DNA of 64,000 nucleotides from an uncultured Psychroserpens sp. (GTDB taxonomy: Bacteria > Bacteroidota > Bacteroidia > Flavobacteriales > Flavobacteriaceae), in contig NZ_CANMRL010000002.1 in assembly GCF_947500255.1 (NCBI RefSeq), positions 124,001-188,000 of the forward strand, given 5' to 3'. The notes beneath the pieces were generated by a model. It made no database searches, was not told where the DNA came from, and worked only from the letters and a program-made list of their open reading frames with translations. The position numbers and the translations under genes were made by a program. Shown here one piece after another: positions 54,401-60,807 of this stretch. The stretch's first letter is position 1. Each line of letters opens with the position of its first letter.

Positions 54401-55560
54401 TGACTCACACTAGAAGAATATCCACAATTGTCAACAACCGTCCATGTTCTAACTACTGTTCCGCCTTCACAAGCATTACCTAGATTATCAATGTTCTCAT
54501 CTAAAATAACTTTTAGTAACTCTGTACAATTATCTAGAGCAGTAATATCCTCTGCTGGTGGTATTAAATCTATGCAACTAACTGTTACATCATCTGGATC
54601 ACCTGAAAGCTCAGGAGCTTCAGTATCTCCACCTGTATATTGAATAGTTATAGGTTCTGCAAAATTCCCACAATCATCTTCAATACTATATTGATAAGCA
54701 ACCATCCACTTACAATCATTTACTTCTTTAACTGGGGAAGTAGACTTAATAACGTTTACACCTCCACAATTATCAGAAAATAATGCAGCAATCTCTCCTT
54801 CAGTTGGACCTAATGGTCTATCATCATAACAAAGATTAAGCCCATTATCACCAGAAGGTATTTGAGCTCCTTTATTTAATTGAGGTGCTTGGTTATCTCC
54901 ACCACTATAAGTAATAACTAAATCTGGTGCCATGTTAAAACAGGCATCCCTAATAGTATAAGTGTAAGTAACAGACCAATCACAACCATCGCTTACAGGA
55001 GTTCCTGACTTTTCTACGATAACATCGCTACAATTATCTGAATATAGACCAGCTATATCAGCAATTGATGGTCCCATAGGGATTGAGTCATCGCAAAGGC
55101 CTAAACCTGTAGCTCCTTCAGGTAGAACTGCTCCATCATTTAATTGAGGCGCCGTTAAATCACCACCTGTATAGGCGATTTTGATTTGCTCTTCAAAGTC
55201 TCCACACTTAACATCATAAGTGTACTCAACTCTCCAGTCACAATCATTCCCTTCCTCTAGGACAGATTTAACAACCTCAGCTGGAATATCTCCACATTGG
55301 TTTAAATAAAGATTCGCGACGTCGGCCTCTGTAGGACCTGGAGGCGCATCGTCTAGACATCGGTTGAAGAATGTACTTCGACCAAGGTCTTGTGCAAACA
55401 CTGAGCCTGTACTAAACGCAAAAAGCATGATAAAGACAAGTAGTGTCTTCATGCTTTTAGTTTGTTTAGTCATAAGATCAATGCTACAACACGATAAGTT
55501 AGTAATAGATTGCCAAATTTTGGCGCGTCTACCACTTCGAGTAAAATTGCTCATAAACAT
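42418..55560 (-). CDS. Giant secreted repeat protein with T9SS sorting domain (40 four-Cys HYR-like modules)
   Basis: This single frame encodes 4380 residues. A hydrophobic signal (MKTLLVFIMLFAFSTG, ending FAQ near residue 57) follows a 36-residue leader. Translation may instead start at Met30 (55473) or Met37 (55452). Residues about 60-392 hold four diverged HYR-like modules. Residues 393-3674 hold 40 tandem 82-residue modules with four Cys each and the signature AEFDEVEDMEISCEEAN. Residues 3675-4290 contain more HYR-like domains and one unrelated insert (about 3840-4020, starting LWIANNGGLD). The last 90 residues are a T9SS type A sorting domain ending KKIVSSGKK. It is therefore exported by the type IX system and attached to the cell surface. 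It is probably an adhesin or structural fibre, comparable in size class to gliding adhesins such as SprB. The adhesin role is inferred. Confidence 0.93.
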   Translation of the reverse strand: MFMSNFTRSGRRAKIWQSITNLSCCSIDLMTKQTKSMKTLLVFIMLFAFSTGSVFAQDLGRSTFFNRCLDDAPPGPTEADVANLYLNQCGDIPAEVVKSVLEEGNDCDWRVEYTYDVKCGDFEEQIKIAYTGGDLTAPQLNDGAVLPEGATGLGLCDDSIPMGPSIADIAGLYSDNCSDVIVEKSGTPVSDGCDWSVTYTYTIRDACFNMAPDLVITYSGGDNQAPQLNKGAQIPSGDNGLNLCYDDRPLGPTEGEIAALFSDNCGGVNVIKSTSPVKEVNDCKWMVAYQYSIEDDCGNFAEPITIQYTGGDTEAPELSGDPDDVTVSCIDLIPPAEDITALDNCTELLKVILDENIDNLGNACEGGTVVRTWTVVDNCGYSSSVSQTVTVLPAPTAEFDEVEDMEISCEEANSYQPGYLAYTNGGAGACEISGEVLGELSGSYDECGGTLTVNWTYTDDCDRTIEASKTITVLPAPAAEFDEVEDMEVTCAEALAFQASPLGYSNGGTGACEISGEVDGEVIGDYTTCGGFIYVDYVFTDDCDRTITAKKTITVLPAPMAEFDEVEDMEISCEEANSYQAGALAYSNGEAPGTCNISGEVQGELSGSYDECGGTLTVNWTYTDECDRTIEASKTITVLPAPMAEFDEVEDMEISCEEANSFEPGTLGYTNGGTGACEISGEVQGELSGSYTECGGTLEVDWTYTDDCDRTITAKKTITVLPAPAAEFDEVEDMEISCEEANSYQAGSLGYTNGGTGACEISGEVQGELSGSYDECGGTLYVNWTYTDACERTIEASKTITVLPAPMAEFDEVEDMEVSCEEAASVVAGTLGYTNGGTGACEISGEVQGELSGSYDECGGTLYIDWTYTDNCQRTIDYRKTITVLPAPAAEFDEVEDMEVSCEEAASVVAGSLGYTNGGTGACEISGEVEGELSGSYDECGGTLTVNWTYTDKCERTITASKTITVLPAPMAEFNDVQDISIACELASQYEVNPLGYTNGGTGACEISGEVEGELSGSYDECGGTLYVDWTYTDACGRTIDARKTITVEPAPMAEFDEVEDMEISCEEANSFEAGALGYTNGGTGACEISGEVQGELSGSYDECGGTLYIDWTYTDDCDRTITAKKTITVLPAPMAEFDEVEDMEISCEEANSYQAGSLGYTNGGTGACEISGEVQGELSGSYDECGGTLYVNWTYTDACERTIEASKTITVLPAPMAEFDEVEDMEVSCEEAASVVAGTLGYTNGGTGACEISGEVQGELSGSYDECGGTLYIDWTYTDNCQRTIDYRKTITVLPAPMAEFDEVEDMEISCEEANSFEPGSLGYTNGGTGACEISGEVQGELSGSYDECGGTLSVDWTYTDKCDRTITAKKTITVLPAPMAEFDEVEDMEVSCEEAASVVAGSLGYTNGGTGACEIAGEVLGELSGSYDECGGTLYIDWTYTDNCQRTIEARKTITVLPAPMAEFDEVEDMEISCEEANLFEPGTLGYTNGGTGACEISGEVQGELSGSYTECGGTLEVDWTYTDDCNRTITAKKTITVLPAPMAEFDEVEDMEISCEEANSYQAGSLGYTNGGTGACEISGEVQGEATPDYDECGGVIIVNWTYTDNCQRTIEASKTITVLPAPMAEFDEVEDMEISCEEANSFEAGSLGYTNGGTGACEISGEVQGELSGSYDECGGTLYIDWTYTDDCDRTITAKKTITVLPAPMAEFDEVEDMEVSCEEAASVVAGSLGYTNGGTGACEISGEVQGELSGSYDECGGTLYVDWTYTDNCQRTIDYRKTITVLPAPMAEFEQVDNITITCEEANSFTAYPLGYSNGGTGACEISGEVEGELSGQYSECGGLLFIDWTYTDDCDRTITERQQIKVNPAPAAEFDEVEDMEISCEEANSFEAGSLGYTNGGTGACEISGEVQGELSGSYDECGGTLYVDWTYTDNCQRTIEARKTITVLPAPMAEFDEVEDMEISCEEANLFEPGTLGYTNGGTGACEISGEVQGELSGSYTECGGTLEVDWTYTDDCNRTITAKKTITVLPAPAAEFDEVEDMEISCEEANSYQAGSLGYTNGGTGACEISGEVQGEATPDYDECGGVIIVNWTYTDNCQRTIEASKTITVLPAPMAEFDEVEDMEISCEEANSFEAGSLGYTNGGTGACEISGEVQGELSGSYTECGGTLEVDWTYTDDCNRTITAKKTITVLPAPAAEFDEVEDMEVTCEEAASVVAGTLGYTNGGTGACEISGEVEGELSGSYDECGGTLYVDWTYTDNCQRTIEARKTITVLPAPMAEFDEVEDMEISCEEANSFEAGALGYSNGGTGACEISGEVEGELSGSYDECGGTLYIDWTYTDDCDRTITAKKTITVLPAPMAEFDEVEDMEVSCEEAASVVAGSLGYTNGGTGACEISGEVLGELSGSYDECGGTLYIDWTYTDNCQRTIEARKTITVLPAPMAEFDEVEDMEISCEEANSYQAGSLGYTNGGTGACEISGEVQGELSGSYDECGGTLYVNWTYTDACERTIEASKTITVLPAPMAEFDEVEDMEVSCEEAASVVAGTLGYTNGGTGACEISGEVLGELSGSYDECGGTLYIDWTYTDNCQRTIEARKTITVLPAPMAEFDEVEDMEISCEEANSYQAGSLGYTNGGTGACEISGEVLGELSGSYDECGGTLYIDWTYTDDCDRTITAKKTITVLPAPAAEFDEVEDMEISCEEANSFEAGALGYSNGGTGACEISGEVQGEATPDYDECGGVIIVNWTYTDNCQRTIEASKTITVLPAPAAEFDEVENMEISCEEANSFEAGALGYTNGGTGVCEISGEVQGELSGSYDECGGTLYIDWTYTDDCNRTITAKKEVTVLPAPMAEFNDVQDITIACYLASQYEVNPLGYTNGGTGACEISGEVEGELSGSYDECGGTLYVDWTYTDACNRTIEARKTITVLPAPAAEFDEVEDMEISCEEANSFVAGALGYSNGVDDDICNISGEVPGELSGSYTECGGTLYIDWTYTDACDRTITAKKEVTVLPAPMAEFDEVEDMEVSCEAAASVVAGPLGYTNGGTGACEIAGEVQGELSGSYDECGGTLYIDWTYTDNCQRTIEARKTITVLPAPMAEFDEVEDMEISCEEANLFEPGTLGYTNGGTGACEISGEVQGELSGSYTECGGTLSVDWTYTDDCDRTITAKKTITVLPAPMAEFDEVEDMEVSCEAAASVVAGSLGYTNGGTGACEISGEVQGDLSGSYDECGGTLYVNWTYIDNCQRTIHASKTITVLPAPMAEFDEVEDMEISCEEANLFEPGSLGYTNGGTGACEISGEVQGELSGSYTECGGTLEVDWTYTDDCNRTITAKKTITVLPAPAAEFDEVEDMEVTCEEAASIVAGPLGYTNGGTGACEIAGEVQGELSGSYDECGGTLYIDWTYTDACNRTIEARKTITVLQAPVAEFDDPGEMEISCTDALLNFEATPLGYSNGATGACEISGEVDGTVIGDYTTCGGFIYVDYTFTDDCGRKITAKKIVTVLPAEEAEFDEVEDMEITCEEAETFQAGSLGFSNGGSSTCRIEGSVEGELSGSYTECGGTLTVDWTYTDVCDRTITASKTVSVLPAPMAEFDEVEDMEISCEDVASFEGGSLSYNNGATGACEISGSVQGVPQPFEGSCGSFDVDYTFTDDCGRTITAKKTVTVIDNVAPMPTGVCDNETVTIEGCPATAEISLEIGDEISIEDRDWTIDGISIEELNGTLAPCFTDNCADVSDLTFRVIGKDAERKDCETTLTVTFEVEDTCENVSEPFTCTFIVQDTTGPSFNEELPQDIAIECGEEIPAAPVLTASDDCSDATVDYNPGLFRRECKADDASNHTLWIANNGGLDATNRNWTSTSTSTFEQFSNGTAKLTGTVANVNNANQIFEFVAWFKDASTYEEWTSIPNAASPTGFRQAKLDAGTSNGATLADAQTWTYYLMDESKDNKLVGQGDYAGVELALSHNPSNLRYGLQYGNKASLQSNGLGVSTWIKIQGDYDGGHFSSNGDFNVALSDCVEDPNFDLEGQCDATIVRTWTATDACGNETVHTQTITISDNTPPVVECPEDVDFGYVTETPSGFADKAPYTDNCSASGQTQVFTDSETTVEPGGVTQVGTELRFIFQAGYILTFGDAPAGTVNDAPYYQGFVTDLDGNYLPQYGNFELIFYFNNLFFDYSIVQNGEEVGFGPRIDGLPSCNSEDWYVESVNGHNKALTVECGQFESTLEYSFTRTFYAVDACGNEGECSVEYTWSTAGTAARSSATEEEGFAFYPTNRDPEASSRMAQDLTVDFKAYPVPFDKEVNIAYSFEFDTNVTIELFDTKGLLILSETNDRYVTGSQDKTTFDLSRISNQMFYVKLTTSQGSVTKKIVSSGKK
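44539..54384 (-). repeat. Tandem array of 40 copies of a 246-bp coding repeat
   Basis: The array runs 9846 bp, i.e. 40 copies of 82 codons plus two extra codons net (copies 3, 32 and 38 are one residue longer, copy 40 one shorter). Copies are nearly identical in DNA over most of the length, while the first three and last three are more diverged. Main types differ at the EEANSF/EEANSY/EEAASVVAG position. Copies 14-17 and 20-23 form the same four-module order 1476 bp apart. Since 246 is divisible by 3, no frame is lost on copy-number change. Confidence 0.95.
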
Positions 55561-55600
55561 AACATTTGGTTTTAAATTAAAATTATCTTAACATTTATAT

Positions 55601-55620
55601 TGACAATACACGTATTGTCA
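55601..55620. promoter_or_regulatory. Inverted repeat 1 upstream of the giant gene
   Basis: TGACAATAC and GTATTGTCA are perfect 9-bp arms around AC. It is centred about 50 bases before the ATG at 55560. Its position suits an operator or the 5-prime leader of the giant transcript. Confidence 0.5.
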
Positions 55621-55627
55621 GCAAAAG

Positions 55628-55646
55628 CGCAAATACAATATTTGCG
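55628..55646. promoter_or_regulatory. Inverted repeat 2 upstream of the giant gene
   Basis: CGCAAATA and TATTTGCG are perfect 8-bp arms around CAA, seven bases beyond inverted repeat 1. The tandem of two unlike palindromes suggests two regulators or one composite site. Confidence 0.5.
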
Positions 55647-55927
55647 TATAAGCTTCAAAACAAAATATGACGTACCGCAAATGCAGAACATCAGGTTAGA
55701 ATGATGTCATTCTAAAATCAATAAATGCTAATAATCAATTGTTGTGCTATTAAACAATTTTTAAGGTAAGAATAGTAAATTAGGTTGCTATTATTTAATT
55801 TACTATCAAGTTGAAATTGAACATAATCCACCTCAACTTACTTTCAAAAGTATAGTATAAAATACTGACTGCCAAATAAATTTATCCTTTTTTTTGATAT
55901 TAAACAGTTGAACATTTTTTTTTGCAG

Positions 55928-57439
55928 TTAATCGAAAAGTAATTCATTTTCAATGTAAAATTCATCGATAAAATGTATGGTTTTTTCTATTAGCTTATAA
56001 AACACCAAATCTTCTTTTACGAATTGAACCTCAACTCTATAGCTCTCTAAAAAAGATTCAATAAAGGCTGAAGACTTTAGCGGACTTCTGAAATGAATGG
56101 CTTGGGACGCATTAAGTAGTTCGATGGATAATATACGCTCAATATTGTAAATAATTTTAAAACATTGGGTTGCTGCATTTGCTCCCATACTCACATGGTC
56201 TTCTTGACCATTACTAGACACAATACTATCTACACTTGCAGGTGATGCCAGTTGTTTATTTGCACTCACAATACTTGCTGCTGTATATTGAGGAATCATA
56301 AATCCAGAATTCAACCCAGGGTTATCAACTAAAAATGTAGGCAAACCTCTAAGGCCTGAAACCAATTGATAAATTCTTCTTTCAGAAATATTACCCAACT
56401 CAGCCATAGCTATTTTAAGATAATCTAAAGCTAACGCCAATGGTTGTCCATGAAAATTTCCACCAGAAATAATTTCATCTTCTCCGACAAAAATATTTGG
56501 ATTATCTGTGACTGCATTAATTTCAGTTTTGAAAACTTTATGTACAAAATCAAGAGTGTCCTTTGTTGCACCATGCACTTGTGGAATACACCTAAACGAA
56601 TAAGGATCCTGAACATGTTCTTTTTTTTGTTGAATAAGATCACTGCCTTCTAAAAACGCTCTTACACGTTTGGCAGTTTTAATTTGCCCGTTGTGAGGTC
56701 TTACTAAATGAACCAACTCATTAAAAGGTTCAGATCTTCCATCAAATGCCTCCAAAGAAATACTACCAATTAAATCGGCAAAATAAGAAAGCTTATATGA
56801 CTTTATGAGTAAATGAATACCATAAGCGCTCATAAATTGAGTTCCATTTAATAAGGCTAAACCTTCTTTTGATTTTAACTGAATAGGTTGCCAATTAAAT
56901 TGAGACATAATGTCTTGAGTCGCACAAATCTTTCCATTGCAAACCACCTCTCCTTTTGCTATAAGTGGTAAAGCCAAATGTGCAAGTGGTGCTAAGTCTC
57001 CAGAAGCACCTAAAGATCCCTGTGTGTAAACAACAGGTAAAATATCGTTATTATAAAAGTCGATTAGTCGCTGTACCGTTTTTAACTGAACACCACTATG
57101 ACCATAACTCAAAGATTGTACTTTAAGTAATAACATCAACTTCACAACTTCACCTGGCACTTCTTCTCCAACACCGCATGCATGAGACATCACTAAGTTT
57201 TCTTGAAGTTGAGTTAGTTTATCTTTAGAAATTTTAACATCACATAAGGATCCAAAACCAGTATTTATTCCATATATGGGTTGATCTTGGTTTTTTATTT
57301 TCTCGTCCAGATAGTTTCGACAGTTTTCAATTCTGTCAATTGCTTCTTTTGATAGTTCAATTTTTTTATTTAAGAAAATGATATCGCTAATAGTAGATAA
57401 CTCTAATATTTCAGAAGATATAAAATGAGTGGTATTCAT
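55928..57439 (-). CDS. hutH: Histidine ammonia-lyase
   Basis: This 503-residue enzyme belongs to the aromatic amino acid lyase family. The A145-S146-G147 tripeptide in GSLGASGDLAPLAH forms the MIO prosthetic group, Y56 lies in YGINTGFGSL, and H86 in MSHACGVGE is the residue pair (Ser-His) typical of histidine-specific rather than tyrosine-specific enzymes. It deaminates histidine to urocanate. The other hut genes are not next to it in this window, so it is either a stand-alone gene or part of a dispersed pathway. A TlpA-like gene diverges from it across 126 bases. Substrate choice is likely but not certain. Confidence 0.92.
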   Translation of the reverse strand: MNTTHFISSEILELSTISDIIFLNKKIELSKEAIDRIENCRNYLDEKIKNQDQPIYGINTGFGSLCDVKISKDKLTQLQENLVMSHACGVGEEVPGEVVKLMLLLKVQSLSYGHSGVQLKTVQRLIDFYNNDILPVVYTQGSLGASGDLAPLAHLALPLIAKGEVVCNGKICATQDIMSQFNWQPIQLKSKEGLALLNGTQFMSAYGIHLLIKSYKLSYFADLIGSISLEAFDGRSEPFNELVHLVRPHNGQIKTAKRVRAFLEGSDLIQQKKEHVQDPYSFRCIPQVHGATKDTLDFVHKVFKTEINAVTDNPNIFVGEDEIISGGNFHGQPLALALDYLKIAMAELGNISERRIYQLVSGLRGLPTFLVDNPGLNSGFMIPQYTAASIVSANKQLASPASVDSIVSSNGQEDHVSMGANAATQCFKIIYNIERILSIELLNASQAIHFRSPLKSSAFIESFLESYRVEVQFVKEDLVFYKLIEKTIHFIDEFYIENELLFD

Positions 57440-57535
57440 ATAAATAGTTTACAGTGCCAAAATTCAGAATTATAGCTCTACTTTGCAACAAATGTTAATA
57501 ATTAATAAAATATCACTTAAAATATTATTAATCTG

Positions 57536-57543
57536 TATTTTTG
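57536..57543 (+). promoter_or_regulatory. -7 promoter element of the TlpA-like gene
   Basis: TATTTTTG matches TAnnTTTG and lies 22 bases before the ATG at 57566. Confidence 0.5.
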
Positions 57544-57565
57544 AGTAACTAAAACAATTATAATT

Positions 57566-58951
57566 ATGAAAAGATTAATTATTGCCTTATTTGCATTAGC
57601 TATTTTTGCATGTGAGCAAGAACCAAAAATTGATTATGCCGTTCTATCTGGTAAAGTAGAAAATTCAAAGGCTAAAAAAGCAACATTGAGTAGTACCGAT
57701 TTCAAATCTGAAATTGAAATAAAAGAGGATGGTACATTCTCAGATACATTACGTATTTCTGAAAATGGGTTTTATTCACTCTCAATTGGTAGAGAAAGCA
57801 CTGCTATGTATCTCAAAAAAGGAGATAACATTGATTTGACTGTTGACGCTAAGGAATTTGATGAGACCGTTACCTATTCTGGTGAAGGTTCTGTAGAAAA
57901 TAATTATCTAGCCAAGAAATATCTAAACAACGAAGAGACGACTAAAGACGTAGCAAGTTTTTATTCTTTAGAAGAAGACGCCTATAAAGATGCTATTGGT
58001 AAAATGAAAGCTAAAAACCTTGAAGCACTTAAAGCTCTTGAAAGTGCTGATGCTGATTTTGTCGCTACAGAAACAGAAAACTTAACATACGATGAGTATG
58101 GTATGATTGATCGTTACGGAAGATATCATGCGTACTATGCAAAAAAACCTGGTTATGAAGTGTCTGAAAGTTTTGTTCCTGACGCTATAAAGAATATGAC
58201 TTTTGATAATGAAAAAGCATATAAATCATCTGATGCCTACAGAAGTATCGCTATAGGAAAATCTCTTAATCCAATCTATGAAGCTATTGGTGATGATCAC
58301 TTAGCTACCACGACAGAACATTTAAAAAGTATTGCAGATATCAAGATTCCTGCTTTAAAAAATGACATTATTGATAATTTAGCAGGTTTCCTAGTATCTC
58401 CTGGGAATCCAAATATGGAATCGCTACATAACTTTTTTGTTAGCAATGCCACAAGCGAAGACACAAAGAAAAGCTTAACTGAAAAGTTTGAAAAAAACAA
58501 AAACTTAATGAAAGGGAAGCCTTCACCTCAGTTTAACAACTACGAAAATCATAAAGGAGGTGAAATGTCTCTAGCAGATTTAAAAGGAAAATATGTGTAT
58601 GTAGATGTTTGGGCAACTTGGTGTGGACCATGTATTAGAGAAATCCCTTCTTTGAAAGAAGTTGAAAAGAAATTTCACAACGAAAACATTGAATTCGTTA
58701 GTACTTCTATCGATGAAGTTAAAGATCACGACAAATGGATAGACATGGTAAAAGATAAAGATTTAGGAGGTGTACAATTAATGGCTGACAATGCTTGGAA
58801 ATCTAAGTTTGTTAGAGATTATGCTATTGATGGTATTCCAAGGTTTATCTTAATTGATCCTAATGGAAATATTGTAAGCGCTGATGCACCAAGACCTTCA
58901 AATCCTAAACTGGTGGAACTATTAGAAGAAGAGCTTAAAATGCAACCTTAA
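57566..58951 (+). CDS. TlpA-like thioredoxin-fold lipoprotein with DUF4369 domain
   Basis: This 461-residue lipoprotein has the lipobox LAIFAC (about residue 16), an N-terminal DUF4369-like beta domain (about 25-105), a helical middle region and a C-terminal TlpA/ResA thioredoxin domain (about 315-461). The active site is WCGPC with C353 and C356, and the cis-proline is in DGIPRFILID. Such proteins reduce disulfides of periplasmic partners, often in cytochrome maturation. It is a single-gene unit: it has its own promoter element and a terminator after its stop. The divergent neighbour is hutH. Confidence 0.93.
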   Translation: MKRLIIALFALAIFACEQEPKIDYAVLSGKVENSKAKKATLSSTDFKSEIEIKEDGTFSDTLRISENGFYSLSIGRESTAMYLKKGDNIDLTVDAKEFDETVTYSGEGSVENNYLAKKYLNNEETTKDVASFYSLEEDAYKDAIGKMKAKNLEALKALESADADFVATETENLTYDEYGMIDRYGRYHAYYAKKPGYEVSESFVPDAIKNMTFDNEKAYKSSDAYRSIAIGKSLNPIYEAIGDDHLATTTEHLKSIADIKIPALKNDIIDNLAGFLVSPGNPNMESLHNFFVSNATSEDTKKSLTEKFEKNKNLMKGKPSPQFNNYENHKGGEMSLADLKGKYVYVDVWATWCGPCIREIPSLKEVEKKFHNENIEFVSTSIDEVKDHDKWIDMVKDKDLGGVQLMADNAWKSKFVRDYAIDGIPRFILIDPNGNIVSADAPRPSNPKLVELLEEELKMQP

Positions 58952-58969
58952 GTTTACCAATATAATTAA

Positions 58970-59004
58970 TAAAAAAAAGCCGCTTTTATTAGTGGCTTTT
59001 TTTT
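58970..59004. terminator. Bidirectional terminator between the TlpA-like gene and nnr
   Basis: AGCCGCT pairs with AGTGGCT (one G-U) around a six-base loop, with eight A before and eight T after. It overlaps the last codons of nnr. Confidence 0.85.
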
Positions 59005-60560
59005 GTTTCAGATTCTTCCGATTGTGCGTTTTCAACTTGAGGTTGTTCTGGTTGTTTGAACAAATCGATATAGGCTTCTCCAAGAGCCTCAATTATGTGA
59101 CTTGCAATTAGGCCTTGATATCCTAAATCTTCAATAGCAATATCTGCAGATCTTCCGTGTAAATAAGCACCAAAAACAGTAGCCATAAGCGCATCATAAC
59201 CTTGTGATATTAGTCCAGTAATAACGCCTGTTAGAACATCGCCAGTTCCTGCAGTTGCCATACCAGGATTTCCAGTAGTATTGACATAATATTTATCATG
59301 AAAAACCGTAATACTATTAGCGCCTTTAATAAGAACAACAACCTTGTGTTTTTTTGAAAATGCCTTGGTCTTTTTGAGCTTATCAAAATCATCTTTCCAT
59401 TTACCAATTAGTCGCTCTAATTCTTTTGGATGAGGCGTTAAAACACTCTGTTCTGGAAGCAATTTTAAAAGTGCTTTTTTCTTTGAAAATATATTTAATC
59501 CATCGGCATCAATAACTAATGGTATTTTATTTGTTTTAAGGAATTTTTCCAGTGCAGAAATCGTTTTTGGATCGGTTCCCATTCCTATTCCTAATCCGAT
59601 AACCTTGGGTTCAATATCAAAAATAATATCAGAGATCAGCGTATCATTTTCATCTGTTATAACCATAGCTTCAGGAAACGCTGTTTGCAAAATCTGATAA
59701 CCACATTTTGGCACATAAGCCGTTACTAATCCTGCTCCAATAGATAAAGCAGCACGACTTGCTAGCACGACCGAACCTATCTTTCCGTAACTACCTCCAA
59801 GAATCAAACTATGCCCAAAATCGCCTTTATTCGCATACTTTTCTCTGGGTTTATAAATAGGCAATACTTCATGTTTACCAATTAAATCGGCTTCAGTTTC
59901 TGTCATAAACAAAAATTCTCTATCAATCCCAATATCTAGGACTTCCCATTGTATAGTAAACTTAGCGGTTTCTGGTAAAAAAAATATCAATTTAGGGGAT
60001 TGAAAACTCAAGGTATAATTTGCCCAAACAACTCCATTTTCATCTTCGGGAGCTTTATTTGTATAAGCGCCTGAAGGAATATCTACGGCTAATGTAAATG
60101 CTTTGCTATTTCTAAAGTGAACAAACAAAGATTTCACCCAATCATTTGCAGGTCTATTGAGACCAATTCCAAAAATAGCATCTACGATAATATCGTCTTT
60201 ATGAATCTCAGGGAAATCTGCTTCACAATTCAACATATCTGGCCATTTTTTTGTGGTCTGTTTAATGCGATCATAATTGATTAAAAAGTCTTTTGAACGC
60301 TTGTCACTACAATTAACCACATAGGTTTTTACGTTATATCCATGAGTCACTAAATGTCTGGCGATTACGAGTCCGTCACCACCATTATTTCCAATTCCGC
60401 AAAACACATGAATAGGTACTTGTGCACCTTGCATACGAACATGTAACCAATTAAAAATTTGTATTCCAGCGCGTTCCATCAATTCAGTAGATGAAATATT
60501 CTGTTTCTTGGAAGTTAGTTGATCGCCTTCGTAAATTTGTTCTTTTGAAAAAATCTTCAT
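58989..60560 (-). CDS. nnr: Bifunctional NAD(P)H-hydrate epimerase / ADP-dependent dehydratase
   Basis: This 523-residue fusion repairs damaged (hydrated) NADH and NADPH. The N-terminal YjeF_N epimerase domain (about 1-215) carries CGIGNNGGDGLVIARHL. The C-terminal ribokinase-like dehydratase domain (about 230-500) carries GSYGKIGSVVLASRAAL and NPGMATAGTGDVLTG, the anion-hole and ADP site. The Escherichia coli homologue has the same domain order. The C-terminus is a short acidic tail. It lies between two unrelated units and is divergent from thrA across 326 bases. Confidence 0.95.
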   Translation of the reverse strand: MKIFSKEQIYEGDQLTSKKQNISSTELMERAGIQIFNWLHVRMQGAQVPIHVFCGIGNNGGDGLVIARHLVTHGYNVKTYVVNCSDKRSKDFLINYDRIKQTTKKWPDMLNCEADFPEIHKDDIIVDAIFGIGLNRPANDWVKSLFVHFRNSKAFTLAVDIPSGAYTNKAPEDENGVVWANYTLSFQSPKLIFFLPETAKFTIQWEVLDIGIDREFLFMTETEADLIGKHEVLPIYKPREKYANKGDFGHSLILGGSYGKIGSVVLASRAALSIGAGLVTAYVPKCGYQILQTAFPEAMVITDENDTLISDIIFDIEPKVIGLGIGMGTDPKTISALEKFLKTNKIPLVIDADGLNIFSKKKALLKLLPEQSVLTPHPKELERLIGKWKDDFDKLKKTKAFSKKHKVVVLIKGANSITVFHDKYYVNTTGNPGMATAGTGDVLTGVITGLISQGYDALMATVFGAYLHGRSADIAIEDLGYQGLIASHIIEALGEAYIDLFKQPEQPQVENAQSEESETKKSH

Positions 60561-60692
60561 GTAAGAGGTTTATAATCAGTTGTTAAATTGTTAGTTTTTA
60601 TCGCTTAAAAGCTGCATAACATCATGTTTTCTGTTTTAAACTGAAAAAAATGTAAAATAACCTTTTAAGTTTTTTTATTCTTGTAAAAATAA

Positions 60693-60700
60693 TACATTTG
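60693..60700 (+). promoter_or_regulatory. -7 promoter element of the thrA operon
   Basis: TACATTTG matches TAnnTTTG. Transcription would start about 180 bases before thrA, leaving a long leader with a short ORF. Confidence 0.5.
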
Positions 60701-60720
60701 AAAGGTATAGGCTATTATTT

Positions 60721-60807
60721 ATGCAAAACGAAACAAAAATATTCTTACAGTTTACTGCGATAGACATCGAGATAACTTATCGTAAGTCTACCCTTAGGGG
60801 TGTTTAG
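60721..60807 (+). other. Possible thrA leader peptide ORF, 28 residues
   Basis: The ORF from ATG 60721 to TAG encodes 28 residues with four Thr and four Ile, including AIDIEIT. Just after the Thr/Ile run, GATAA-C-TTATC and CTTA-TCG-TAAG form alternative small hairpins, and ACCC pairs with GGGT further on. This resembles an attenuator for threonine/isoleucine control. The stems are short and the Thr content modest, so this is tentative. Confidence 0.3.

Larger units (their letters stand above)
55561..55927. other. 367-bp gene-free region between the giant gene and hutH
   Basis: The region is upstream of the giant gene and downstream of hutH. It holds two perfect inverted repeats near the giant-gene end (55601-55620 and 55628-55646) and is otherwise AT-rich without a coding frame. 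I see no terminator for hutH with a clear stem. Confidence 0.55.

Noticed and set aside
43895-54643. Many plus-strand ORFs of 61 to 120 codons inside the giant gene, with near-identical starts such as MYPNDPA
   Set aside because: They recur with the 246-bp period because the repeat length is divisible by three and the antisense frame happens to lack stops. There are no promoters or independent features; they are shadows of the repeat.
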